From Aliikangiella sp. G2MR2-5 (lineage in GTDB: Bacteria; Pseudomonadota; Gammaproteobacteria; Enterobacterales; Kangiellaceae), in the NCBI RefSeq assembly GCF_015687155.1, contig NZ_JADPQF010000006.1, forward strand, positions 246,044 through 310,043: a DNA stretch of 64,000 nt. The letters are read 5' to 3'. Position 1 is the first letter of the stretch; each line of letters begins with the position of its first letter. Position numbers and translations under genes: made by a program. Below the pieces are notes generated by a model. The model was not told the DNA's origin, did no database searches, and saw only the letters and a program-made list of their open reading frames with translations. Positions 37,165 through 44,351 of the stretch are shown here, one piece after another.

Positions 37165-37458
37165 TTATTTTGGATCAAGAAGAACTATTGACGATATTTC
37201 ACCGCTGAGAATTAAAGGAATGTCCAATAGCTTAATTTCGAACCACCACTCCTTTTCATTCTCGTCAAAGTAACTGAATAAAAAGCATCGCTCTGTAGCA
37301 TCATAACCGCCACAATATTTAGGTGATTGAAACATATCGCAAGACTCTATTAACGACCAGTCTTCATCTGTCTTATTTTCAGATCTAATCTCATTGAGTA
37401 TTTGCAATAACTCATAATTGATTTTTAGAATTCTTTGAGCTTCAACGTCTGCATTCAT
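37165..37458 (-). CDS. Small hypothetical protein, 97 residues
   Basis: Soluble and acidic, with a helical start (EAQRILKINYELLQILNEI) and a strand-rich aromatic end (EKEWWFEIKLLDIPLIL). Not recognised. It is tightly coupled to the DUF1871-like gene downstream (one base apart) and 10 nt from the membrane protein gene upstream. Immunity-like by size and context only. Confidence 0.6.
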   Translation of the reverse strand: MNADVEAQRILKINYELLQILNEIRSENKTDEDWSLIESCDMFQSPKYCGGYDATERCFLFSYFDENEKEWWFEIKLLDIPLILSGEISSIVLLDPK

Positions 37459-37468
37459 AAAATTTTAC

Positions 37469-37909
37469 TCATCGTCTAGTAAAGCGGGAGTTACTCTGCT
37501 GGCGACAAGATAGTTTTTTAGCCTTTAATTCCTCTTTCAACAAAGCAATTTCTAAGTCCAACTTTTCATCTAGTTTGGGTTGAATTCTCTTTTCCCAAGC
37601 TTGGAATCCCCAACCAGCAATAACCAATCCGATCATGGCGGATGTAAACAAAAAGTACATAAAAGTCTTCTTGTCTAATTTGGTGATTTTTATTAGTTCT
37701 TCAATCCTTTTTAATTGATCCGAGTCGGCTTTAGTTGGTTTTGCCAGTCTTTCTATTTTCGTGGACTCTTCAAACCACTTTAGAACTCTTTCATTTGTAC
37801 TATTTTGCACATAAACCGATGTAACCAGTGATGCAATAAACACAACAAGGCCAAATCCAGCATAAAACTTATGAACACTATCCGTTGCTATTGGTATATT
37901 TGGATTCAT
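37469..37909 (-). CDS. Small two-helix membrane protein
   Basis: 146 residues with two membrane helices (GFGLVVFIASLVTSVYV and FMYFLFTSAMIGLVIAGWGF) separated by a charged loop of about 50 residues and ending in a basic coiled tail (EEELKAKK-like, then QQSNSRFTRR). Not recognised. In arrays of this kind such proteins can be immunity proteins against membrane-active toxins; unproven. Confidence 0.62.
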   Translation of the reverse strand: MNPNIPIATDSVHKFYAGFGLVVFIASLVTSVYVQNSTNERVLKWFEESTKIERLAKPTKADSDQLKRIEELIKITKLDKKTFMYFLFTSAMIGLVIAGWGFQAWEKRIQPKLDEKLDLEIALLKEELKAKKLSCRQQSNSRFTRR

Positions 37910-37944
37910 CTTTCATCCCTAATCGATAAAATGTATTGTCTTTA

Positions 37945-38466
37945 TTAAGAAACCTTATAACAGTTTCTCCAGAAATTTCGGTCTTCCAATGTGAGCTTTT
38001 GTCCCCATCCATGATTGTCAGTAAAGAGTGAAAATTTGAACGGAGTTAACGCAGGAAGCTCACTTACATTACTCGTCAATAACACGGCTTCCAATGCTTT
38101 CATCGACAACTCATGCTCCGCAGCGCCCCAGAAGCTTCCCCATAAAATCTCTATCACTCCTTCGACCATTCTTCGAAATTGAGTCTCGTCTATCCCTGAT
38201 TTATTTAGAACTGAAATTAGATTATCTGAAGCACTGTCACCTAATCCAAAATTTACAAGCTCGGGACGAGAGCTTTCCCACGGTTCAAACTGATCTGGTC
38301 CATCAATTAATGGCCATTGCCATAAATAGTCGGACATTTCGTTGGCTAAATTTAGTTCTAAATTGTTATCAGAGCAAAACCTTTCGAAAACAATTAAAGC
38401 GATAGCCATCCTAGCGGTAAGTGAAAGCTCCTTACAAGATTCCAAGTATTTATCTATATTTTCCAT
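37945..38466 (-). CDS. Hypothetical helical protein, 173 residues
   Basis: Soluble, acidic and mostly helical (SLTARMAIALIVFERFCSD; LSMKALEAVLL), rich in Trp. Not recognised by name. It lies alone in the leftward array with gaps of 35 and 39 nt to its neighbours. The fold looks compact and cytosolic. Immunity-like by context; function unknown. Confidence 0.6.
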   Translation of the reverse strand: MENIDKYLESCKELSLTARMAIALIVFERFCSDNNLELNLANEMSDYLWQWPLIDGPDQFEPWESSRPELVNFGLGDSASDNLISVLNKSGIDETQFRRMVEGVIEILWGSFWGAAEHELSMKALEAVLLTSNVSELPALTPFKFSLFTDNHGWGQKLTLEDRNFWRNCYKVS

Positions 38467-38505
38467 TGTGTTTTATTCTGCAATTATAATTAGTGTAAGC
38501 TATGT

Positions 38506-38898
38506 TTAGTCAATATCATCAGCATCATCACAACTCGCCCATTCTTTCATGTCGGGAAGAACTGTTTTCGCCACAAATTCAAAAACGTCCTCGTATTCCT
38601 CACAAACTATGTCCCATTTTTTGTCGCTCGAAGAATTAAACGTTGGATGAAAATAAATGACATTTTCACCAACTATTCCATCTATGACTTCTAAACCTGC
38701 AAAATCATCACAGTCTTGACGACTAGCAAAAACAAAGACGTCTCTACCTTTTACATCTTCATTTGCAAACGCTTTAGACGCAGAACGAAACTCCTCTTCT
38801 TTTTCTAGAAAATGCCAAGGAGTAAAACTTTGTAAGTTTTGAACTAAAAACCATCTTAAAGAATTTGGCCAATCTTGATTAATTAATTCACGTTCCAT
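38506..38898 (-). CDS. Hypothetical acidic protein, 130 residues
   Basis: ATG 38898 has GAGG 5 nt upstream; the GTG at 38904 is an alternative. The pattern VFVFASRQDCDDFAG, then VIYFHPTF and a helix with VFEFVAKTVLPDMKEW, ending in a run of acidic residues (DDADDID), resembles SMI1/KNR4-like (SUKH) immunity proteins, but I am not sure. Cytosolic. Confidence 0.6.
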   Translation of the reverse strand: MERELINQDWPNSLRWFLVQNLQSFTPWHFLEKEEEFRSASKAFANEDVKGRDVFVFASRQDCDDFAGLEVIDGIVGENVIYFHPTFNSSSDKKWDIVCEEYEDVFEFVAKTVLPDMKEWASCDDADDID

Positions 38899-38924
38899 TG
38901 TCACCTCAAAATAACTACGGAAAA

Positions 38925-39380
38925 TTATGCTGCTTCATTCTCTAACTCTGACATACAACTTTGATAATCATCTAGCGCAAACTCTAAAGCAGGTACTTGA
39001 TCATACCATTCCACATCCAAGCCAATTTTAGGTGGGCTTTGCAAATCAGTTTTATCTAAACCTAATCTGTGCCATATAATACTCGTGTCCGTGGTTTCGA
39101 TGTCTGCAACTATTACTGTACATGAAAAATCTTGGTCATCTGGACATACTAATATTGGGCCTACAGTTCTATTTCCAACAGAGGGAAAAGACTTATCAAT
39201 AGCAATTTGTCTTTCATCTGAGTTATCTAACCAGGAAATAGCAGGAACTAAACCAATGTGGTTTTCATCTTTTAGAATACTTTCTAAGAACACATCCAAA
39301 GGAGTTCCATCTACAGCAATAACTAAGTGCTCAGTAGCCGCAAATTTGGACTTATAATCTAATGCTTCAATTTTATTCAT
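38925..39380 (-). CDS. Hypothetical acidic protein, 151 residues
   Basis: Soluble and acidic, with the segments TEHLVIAVDGTPLDVFLE and CPDDQDFSCTVIVADIE, then IIWHRLGLDKTD. I recall this as a small conserved family in toxin-immunity arrays, without a function name. First gene of the leftward series 39380-36873. Upstream is a 220-nt AT-rich region that separates it from rightward genes. Confidence 0.6.
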   Translation of the reverse strand: MNKIEALDYKSKFAATEHLVIAVDGTPLDVFLESILKDENHIGLVPAISWLDNSDERQIAIDKSFPSVGNRTVGPILVCPDDQDFSCTVIVADIETTDTSIIWHRLGLDKTDLQSPPKIGLDVEWYDQVPALEFALDDYQSCMSELENEAA

Positions 39381-39626
39381 TTATCTTAAGTTATAGTAAA
39401 GGCTCTATTTTGGTTGCAGACCTATCATCTACATCAATTGTCCCATATTTCATAATAAATTCAATAAGTTATATGGGATTCATTCCATATCTATTATTTA
39501 TTAGCTAAGTCATTATTTTTTCTTAATTATTTGGTTTAAGAATGTTAATGTAAAGTCAATTAATAACCTAAATCTCAGTAAACTCTCACCAGTAGTTATT
39601 TGAAAATGGAAAATAAGCAGGGTGAA

Positions 39627-39932
39627 ATGGAAGAATACGAAAAACTAATAGAAATCTCCCCTCCGTGGTACGTGTCGAATATTAAAGTTTCGAGGGAAGT
39701 TAATTTTGGTATCCCTAAGTTTGAGGTATCAATCACTAATGACAAAGAATCTAATTGCTTCACTATGAAAGGTGCTAATGATTTGGACATAATTCCAGCA
39801 ATATATCAAAGTGAAAGAGTAGTAATATCAAAAGAATTAGGGTGCTTTAGAGAGTTTGGTTCGATAAGGGTTGAGTGCTTTGATGATGGTGACTATTCAG
39901 AATATTGGTGCGACCATTTCGAGAACGCCTAA
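39627..39932 (+). CDS. Small hypothetical protein, 101 residues
   Basis: The start is uncertain: ATG 39627 follows AGGG by 4 nt, while ATG 39606 would add seven residues without a ribosome site. Soluble, mixed alpha/beta, acidic end (VECFDDGDYSEYWCDHF). Not recognised. First of a rightward group (39627-41121) in the second immunity-like array. Confidence 0.55.
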   Translation: MEEYEKLIEISPPWYVSNIKVSREVNFGIPKFEVSITNDKESNCFTMKGANDLDIIPAIYQSERVVISKELGCFREFGSIRVECFDDGDYSEYWCDHFENA

Positions 39933-39993
39933 TCTCTAAAAGTTAGATGTAACAGACTAAGCAAAAATTCGAACAAAATAATAAGGACCTTAT

Positions 39994-40242
39994 ATGAGAG
40001 ATCCAGCAAGAATTGATGAAATTCTCATTCTAATAAACAGGATTTGGACAGAAGAACCTGATATCAGGTTCATGCAGTTAATATATAACTTACAGAGGGA
40101 ATTCTCTTCACTTAATAACGGACTTGGTAAAGTAGAAGAAAAAGTAGACGATAGCTATTCGATAGTTGGATTCGATCTGTTTAATTTAGAAGATGATAAA
40201 TTCTTAGAGTTCCTAGAAAATAAGGTTAAGTATGAAGTTTGA
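39994..40242 (+). CDS. Small conserved protein of the MRDPxRI type
   Basis: 82 residues. It opens MRDPARIDEILILINRIWTE and continues PDIRFMQLIYNLQRE, a pattern that I know from a widespread uncharacterised family of small cytosolic proteins found beside toxin-immunity and other accessory genes. AAGGACC lies upstream. It overlaps the next gene by 11 nt, so the pair is coupled. No activity known. Confidence 0.65.
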   Translation: MRDPARIDEILILINRIWTEEPDIRFMQLIYNLQREFSSLNNGLGKVEEKVDDSYSIVGFDLFNLEDDKFLEFLENKVKYEV

Positions 40243-40780
40243 AACATCAGAATACTCAGTCGAGCTGATCGATGAATCAAATAGACTGTATGATTCCAGC
40301 GAAAATACATCTTCATATCTGTTTAAATATAATATCGAAGAGGAATTTCAACCATCTTCTGTTTATGGTGTTCGCTGTCGACAAAGTGATTCTAGCTGCT
40401 TAATTTCCTCTGGTGGTGGTGCCAGTGCGCTCACAAAGTACTCGGCAATAATTAGGAATTCCGAGTTATGGATCATTGTTGGAGATCAAATGGTCTGCCT
40501 AGAACTTCCCTCGCTCAGCTTAAAATGGAAACAAAAAGTCGATTCAGCAACTTGCTTTCAGTTGTTTCCATCACCTGATAATGAAGGATTAATCATTCAC
40601 GGAGAGTTAGAGATATCTAAAGTGTCCTTTACGGGAGATATACTATGGTCAACCTCTGGCAAAGACATATTTTCTGGGGATTTCAGGGTTTATGACGATT
40701 ATGTGGAAGCAATAGACTTTAATGGGGAGGTTTATCGTATCTCTGTAAAAGATGGTACTTCTGAATTACTTCAAAGTTAA
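40232..40780 (+). CDS. Hypothetical beta-rich protein, 182 residues
   Basis: Strand-rich with repeating blocks (RNSELWIIVGDQMVCLELP; DYVEAIDFNGEVYRISV) that look like blades of a small beta-propeller or PQQ-like repeat. No signal peptide, so cytosolic. It overlaps the preceding gene by 11 nt. Function unknown; immunity-like context. Confidence 0.6.
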   Translation: MKFETSEYSVELIDESNRLYDSSENTSSYLFKYNIEEEFQPSSVYGVRCRQSDSSCLISSGGGASALTKYSAIIRNSELWIIVGDQMVCLELPSLSLKWKQKVDSATCFQLFPSPDNEGLIIHGELEISKVSFTGDILWSTSGKDIFSGDFRVYDDYVEAIDFNGEVYRISVKDGTSELLQS

Positions 40781-40791
40781 TCTGAATATTT

Positions 40792-41121
40792 ATGATAAAT
40801 AAAGCAATCATCATAGCGGTTATTTTCATACTAACGGGCTGCACGTCTCTCAGAATGGGTGAGAATGTTCTATTCATTTCAGGGGATCTAGTCAATCATA
40901 AATCTGAGGAATGCTCCATTCACCTTCTATATGAATCTGAGAATACAGCGAGTAGCTTTAATATTCGTCAGATTACGGGGAAATTCACTGAGGATTTTGT
41001 CATAGCCCCAAACAATGCGACCTATACAGCTAAAGTAGTGTGCGATGGAAAAGTTGTTCTTCAACAAACAGCTAGTTACCCAAGCAAAGCAGAGTTATTC
41101 AATCTTGGAGTTATACAATAA
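40792..41121 (+). CDS. Small predicted lipoprotein
   Basis: 109 residues. N-terminal helix IIIAVIFILTGC ends in a lipobox LTGC with Cys17, so it should be lipidated in the inner or outer membrane. The mature part is about 90 residues, beta-rich, with two Cys (EECSIHLL and VVCDGKVV) that could form a disulfide. It is the last gene of element 2 before the att copy, 11 nt after its neighbour. Function unknown. Confidence 0.65.
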   Translation: MINKAIIIAVIFILTGCTSLRMGENVLFISGDLVNHKSEECSIHLLYESENTASSFNIRQITGKFTEDFVIAPNNATYTAKVVCDGKVVLQQTASYPSKAELFNLGVIQ

Positions 41122-41167
41122 CTAGTAATCTAAAAATTTTTACTAGGTTCCAAAATCGAGAATAATT

Positions 41168-41183
41168 GTAGTGACTCTGGAGT
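41168..41183 (+). repeat. Candidate recombinase accessory site, right end of element 2
   Basis: gtagtgactctggagt, 14 of 16 identical to 17744-17759 and in the same orientation; 108 bp before att site 3. Short match, so tentative. Confidence 0.3.
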
Positions 41184-41290
41184 TTTGGAGTTATGGGCGG
41201 TTATCGTAAGTTATTGATTGTTATAGGACTGGTGAAAAACAATCAAAAATAAAACCCTTTAATATCAACATGTTATATTTGCTTGTTTAG

Positions 41291-41336
41291 CTCATAATGA
41301 TGGGGTCGGTGGTTCAACTCCACTCCTTGCTACCAT
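41291..41336 (+). repeat. att site 3 (right end of element 2)
   Basis: Third copy of the tRNA-Met 3' end, identical to 17635-17680 and one mismatch from the tRNA gene. It marks the right boundary of the tandem islands and should be the original chromosomal half-site. Confidence 0.88.
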
Positions 41337-41342
41337 ATTCAG

Positions 41343-41368
41343 AAAAGCCCTCTTTTGAGGGCTTTTTT
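41343..41368 (+). terminator. Terminator following att site 3 (probable native tRNA-Met terminator)
   Basis: aaaagccctc with gagggctttt and a T run, right after the att copy. Its distance from the att core equals that of the terminators at 8728 and 17793. It was probably the terminator of tRNA-Met before integration. Confidence 0.82.
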
Positions 41369-41404
41369 GTGTGTGACGAAAATTCCTTGAATTAGCCCTC
41401 AAAC

Positions 41405-41743
41405 CTATAACAACAAATTCACTTCGTAGAGTAGTTTTTGAATGCTCTGCCGGGAATCCATTACCGCCAACAGCATTACAGTGCGATTTTCTTCATCGAC
41501 GGCGAAAAAGATTAAATTATGTTTGTCTACCATCAATTGACGATAGCGGGTAATCCCCAGCTCTATTAATCTCTCACTGATTGGTACGCTTAGCGGGCTG
41601 GTTGTTAGTTTGGTCTCGATAGAAGATCTTATGGATTGCCTGGTTTTGTCGGCCAATTTTTTCGAGTGCTTTTTTTCCAGAAAAAAACAAAGCCGCTGCA
41701 AGCTCAGTTTAAAAACCGGCGAAGCGGTAATTTGATAGTTCAT
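41405..41743 (-). CDS. ParE/RelE-type toxin
   Basis: 112 residues with the plan of the RelE/ParE superfamily: helical hairpin (SLQRLCFFLEKKHSKKLADK), then strands LGITRYRQLMVDKHNLIFFAVDEENRTVMLLAVMD with the R-x-x-x-x...I-x-F core. Members are mRNA interferases or gyrase inhibitors. The antitoxin gene is directly upstream, 6 nt away, as usual. The pair lies 70 nt outside the right att copy, so it is not inside element 2. Which of the two activities it has is not clear. Confidence 0.8.
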   Translation of the reverse strand: MNYQITASPVFKLSLQRLCFFLEKKHSKKLADKTRQSIRSSIETKLTTSPLSVPISERLIELGITRYRQLMVDKHNLIFFAVDEENRTVMLLAVMDSRQSIQKLLYEVNLLL

Positions 41744-41749
41744 TTATCG

Positions 41750-41974
41750 TTATTCTTCGCCGAAAACTTCATCAAGGCTCAATGTTTCTTTTTGTGCAGA
41801 ATGCTCCGCTAATGTAAGCAGCTTTAATAAAGCCAAAGATTCTTGTTGGAATTCATAATCGTCGACGTCTTGAACTACGTACTTCGCTTTGCCATTTTGC
41901 GTGATCACTAGCGGCTCATTAACCTCAAGGCGGTTGGCATTCTCTTTGAGGTAGGTAAGTGTTTCTGTACGCAT
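41750..41974 (-). CDS. Phd/YefM-type antitoxin
   Basis: 74 residues. MRTETLTYLKENANRLEV and PLVITQNGKAKYVVQDVDDY are the DNA-binding half of Phd/YefM antitoxins, followed by a toxin-binding helix ending LSLDEVFGEE. It precedes the ParE-type toxin by 6 nt and should autoregulate the operon. Intact length. Confidence 0.82.
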   Translation of the reverse strand: MRTETLTYLKENANRLEVNEPLVITQNGKAKYVVQDVDDYEFQQESLALLKLLTLAEHSAQKETLSLDEVFGEE

Positions 41975-42032
41975 AACCAGTCCTTATTCAGTCTGTATTT
42001 AGACTGATTATAGGCTTTTTACTATTCATACT

Positions 42033-42196
42033 CAAATATATGATTAGGATCTATACAAAATCAGGATTTTATTCGACTGGTTGAAACTTGTTTTCCTTAA
42101 AAGTGTGAAAATTCCTATAAAAACAGAATCTTAAACGATAGAAAGCCACTCGTTTAAGAAATTTAGAGATATAATTCAAATACTTTGTCAGGTTCG
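42033..42196. repeat. Long repeat, copy 1 (core only, 164 bp)
   Basis: From caaatat to ggttcg it matches 46970-47133 and 51499-51662 almost exactly (small differences at the left edge). Copies 2 and 3 extend further on both sides, so this is a truncated copy. No transposase or terminal inverted repeat is seen. Confidence 0.85.
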
Positions 42197-42298
42197 ACCC
42201 CGCTTGTCCGTACAAGGTAGCAATGCAAGAGCAGGCACTAGACATTTGGAATTAAGAGACTGCATTGCAAGCTGCTGTAGAAATAATGATAAATTAGG

Positions 42299-42397
42299 TG
42301 GAGAGGACTCATTTTTGCACATTCCGACCTCTTTCAAGAAGCATATAATGCAAGTGACAGGGCCGAAAAGTCACTTGACCGACTAGACAAAGTTTAA
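42299..42397 (+). pseudogene. Possible decayed coding remnant after repeat copy 1
   Basis: One frame reads GLIFAHSDLFQEAYNASD and a charged helical end before a stop, like the C-terminus of a helical protein. Nearby frames read ETALQAAVEIMIN and EQALDIWN, broken by stops (42220-42290). This looks like debris of a helical or TPR gene. The remainder of 41975-42530 holds repeat copy 1 and no intact gene. Confidence 0.25.
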
Positions 42398-42530
42398 CTA
42401 GGCATATTAGAGAAAAAGTGTCTAAATAATGAATTTACTGAAATCATGATAAAACCATGACAATTCGAACTTAAATAGAAGGTACTATCCTTGCATCGGA
42501 TAATATATGGAAGGAAGATTGAAGATAATG

Positions 42531-44351
42531 AAGATTTGTATCACTAGCCTAAAAATAGCCACTTCTACATTACTTGTTATCGCGCTCGCGAATTGTGCAT
42601 CGACATCCCATGACTCTTCTACAGTCATTGAGGAAGCAGAAGAAACTAAAATCACTATTACCGGATCAAGAGTCAAACGGACTGATATTGAAGAGACAGT
42701 TGTTGTAGAAATTGAACCGGTAGCGCCTCCACCTAGCAAGCCTGCTGCGGAAACACTTGATGAACTGCTATTATTGGTTAAACAAAATAAAGCTAAGCAA
42801 GAATTAACGAATAAAGAAAGAGAATCAATCTTTCTCCGAGAAAGGAACAATCAAAGAGCGCAGCTTTCTGATGCAGATAAAGACCGATTATTTCGCACAA
42901 TAGCAAACAGCGCTGAAGCTTCTGGTCAAATATTTAAACGTTATCGGGTTAACCCCACGATTCAAACTGAACATAACCCTGTATCGACCTTTTCCATGGA
43001 CGTAGATAACGGTTCGTACAAATTGGCTTCAGTAATGCTCAGCCAAAATCAACTACCTCACCCCGACGGCATCCGCATCGAAGAATTTGTTAATTCGATG
43101 GAGTATCACTATAACCAAAATGAGCAATTGTTTTCGATTAGCGCTGAAGCCATGCCCTCTCCTTTTCGTACTGGATATCATATTTTACATATCGGCTTAC
43201 AAACAAAAATGCTAAGTGATGAAGAACGAAATCCAAGCAACCTGGTATTAGTCGCTGATATCTCGGGTTCTATGGCATCTGACAACAAACTAGACTTATT
43301 AAAGAATGCAATGACAACGCTTGTGTCGCAACTTAACCGTAACGACCACATCGCATTAGTCGTTTACAATGATAATGCTACGGTTGTACTCAACCCTACC
43401 AAGGCTTCAAATAAACGCAAAATATTTAATGCAATAAACACTTTAAAATCAGGCGGAAGCACAAATGCGGAGCAAGGTCTGTTAAAAGGATATGAACTCG
43501 CTGAAAGCATGTTTCAACCCGGTTTTAATAATCGTGTAATTCTAACTTCTGATGGAATGGCAAATGTGGGCTCGACCTCACCAGAAGCGATACTTGCAAA
43601 AATATCGGAAAGCAGGAACAAAGGGATTTTCCTAACGACTTTAGGTGTTGGCAAAGGTATGTATAATGATCATTTGTTGGAGCAATTAGCTAACCAGGGA
43701 AATGGCAACTACCTCTACATCGCCAATCAAATAGATATTCAACAAGCTTTTGTGGACGAGTTGAATAGTCAGCTTCAAACTGTTGCAAAAGATGCAAAAA
43801 TTCAGGTTCAATTTAATCCAAATATCGTATCAAATTACCGCCTGCTGGGTTATGAAAATAGACATTTGAACAAAGAAGATTTTGCCGATGCTAGCAAGGA
43901 TGGAGGGGAAGTTGGTGCTGGACATAAGGTTACGGCTCTATATGAAATAAAGCTTAATAGTAAAACTCAGCCGATATCCGAAGAAGTCGCCAAACTATCA
44001 ATTGCTTATAAAAAGCCACAAGGACACAAAGTACACTTTATTAACAAGAATATTCCTCTTAGTGTCGTCAAGCATACCGTCCAGTCAGCATCGCCTGATA
44101 GCCGCTTGTCATTTGCGGTAGCTGCATTTGCCGAAAAACTTCGTCAGTCTTATTGGGCGAGAGTCTACAGTTACCTCGATATAGAGCAGCTTCTGAGCAC
44201 TTTACCCATCACTTACCAAAGACAGCCACAAGTTCAAATACTAAAAGAACAGGTTCGAATAGCGCATAAAATTGACTCAAGAGTCGACTTGTTTGAACAG
44301 AGCCACCCTGTTTCAAACATTAACTACGATAGAGTACCATTACTTGATTAA
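42531..44351 (+). CDS. VWA-domain lipoprotein, YfbK-like
   Basis: 606 residues from ATG 42531 (GGAAGGAAG region upstream; an earlier ATG at 42507 precedes the signal peptide awkwardly). A lipobox in VIALANC makes it a lipoprotein. After a Pro/Glu linker, the YfbK-type N-terminal module appears (FSMDVDNGSYKLASVML; IRIEEFVNSMEYHY), then a von Willebrand A domain with MIDAS DISGSMAS (about residues 243-250) and further GGSTNAEQG and TSDGMANVG. The C-terminal part is the usual YfbK extension. It binds a metal-dependent ligand at the cell surface or periplasm. It ends inside the start of the sensor kinase gene, suggesting coupled function. Confidence 0.85.
   Translation, partial: KICITSLKIATSTLLVIALANCASTSHDSSTVIEEAEETKITITGSRVKRTDIEETVVVEIEPVAPPPSKPAAETLDELLLLVKQNKAKQELTNKERESIFLRERNNQRAQLSDADKDRLFRTIANSAEASGQIFKRYRVNPTIQTEHNPVSTFSMDVDNGSYKLASVMLSQNQLPHPDGIRIEEFVNSMEYHYNQNEQLFSISAEAMPSPFRTGYHILHIGLQTKMLSDEERNPSNLVLVADISGSMASDNKLDLLKNAMTTLVSQLNRNDHIALVVYNDNATVVLNPTKASNKRKIFNAINTLKSGGSTNAEQGLLKGYELAESMFQPGFNNRVILTSDGMANVGSTSPEAILAKISESRNKGIFLTTLGVGKGMYNDHLLEQLANQGNGNYLYIANQIDIQQAFVDELNSQLQTVAKDAKIQVQFNPNIVSNYRLLGYENRHLNKEDFADASKDGGEVGAGHKVTALYEIKLNSKTQPISEEVAKLSIAYKKPQGHKVHFINKNIPLSVVKHTVQSASPDSRLSFAVAAFAEKLRQSYWARVYSYLDIEQLLSTLPITYQRQPQVQILKEQVRIAHKIDSRVDLFEQSHPVSNINYDRVPLLD

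Larger units (their letters stand above)
17681..41336. mobile_element. Element 2: defence and immunity-like island in tRNA-Met
   Basis: It is bounded by the tRNA-Met repeats at 17635 and 41291. Contents: an array of unknown genes (17984-23411), a type I restriction operon with extra genes and an OLD-like ATPase (23912-34731), an AlpA-like gene with a second tyrosine integrase (35357-36750), and a second array of small genes (36873-41121). The integrase lies 4.5 kb from the nearest end, so the island may be composite. No replication or transfer genes are visible. Confidence 0.75.

Noticed and set aside
41291..41336. Third tRNA-Met gene
   Set aside because: Same reason: only the 3' part is present, and the upstream bases cannot form the 5' half.
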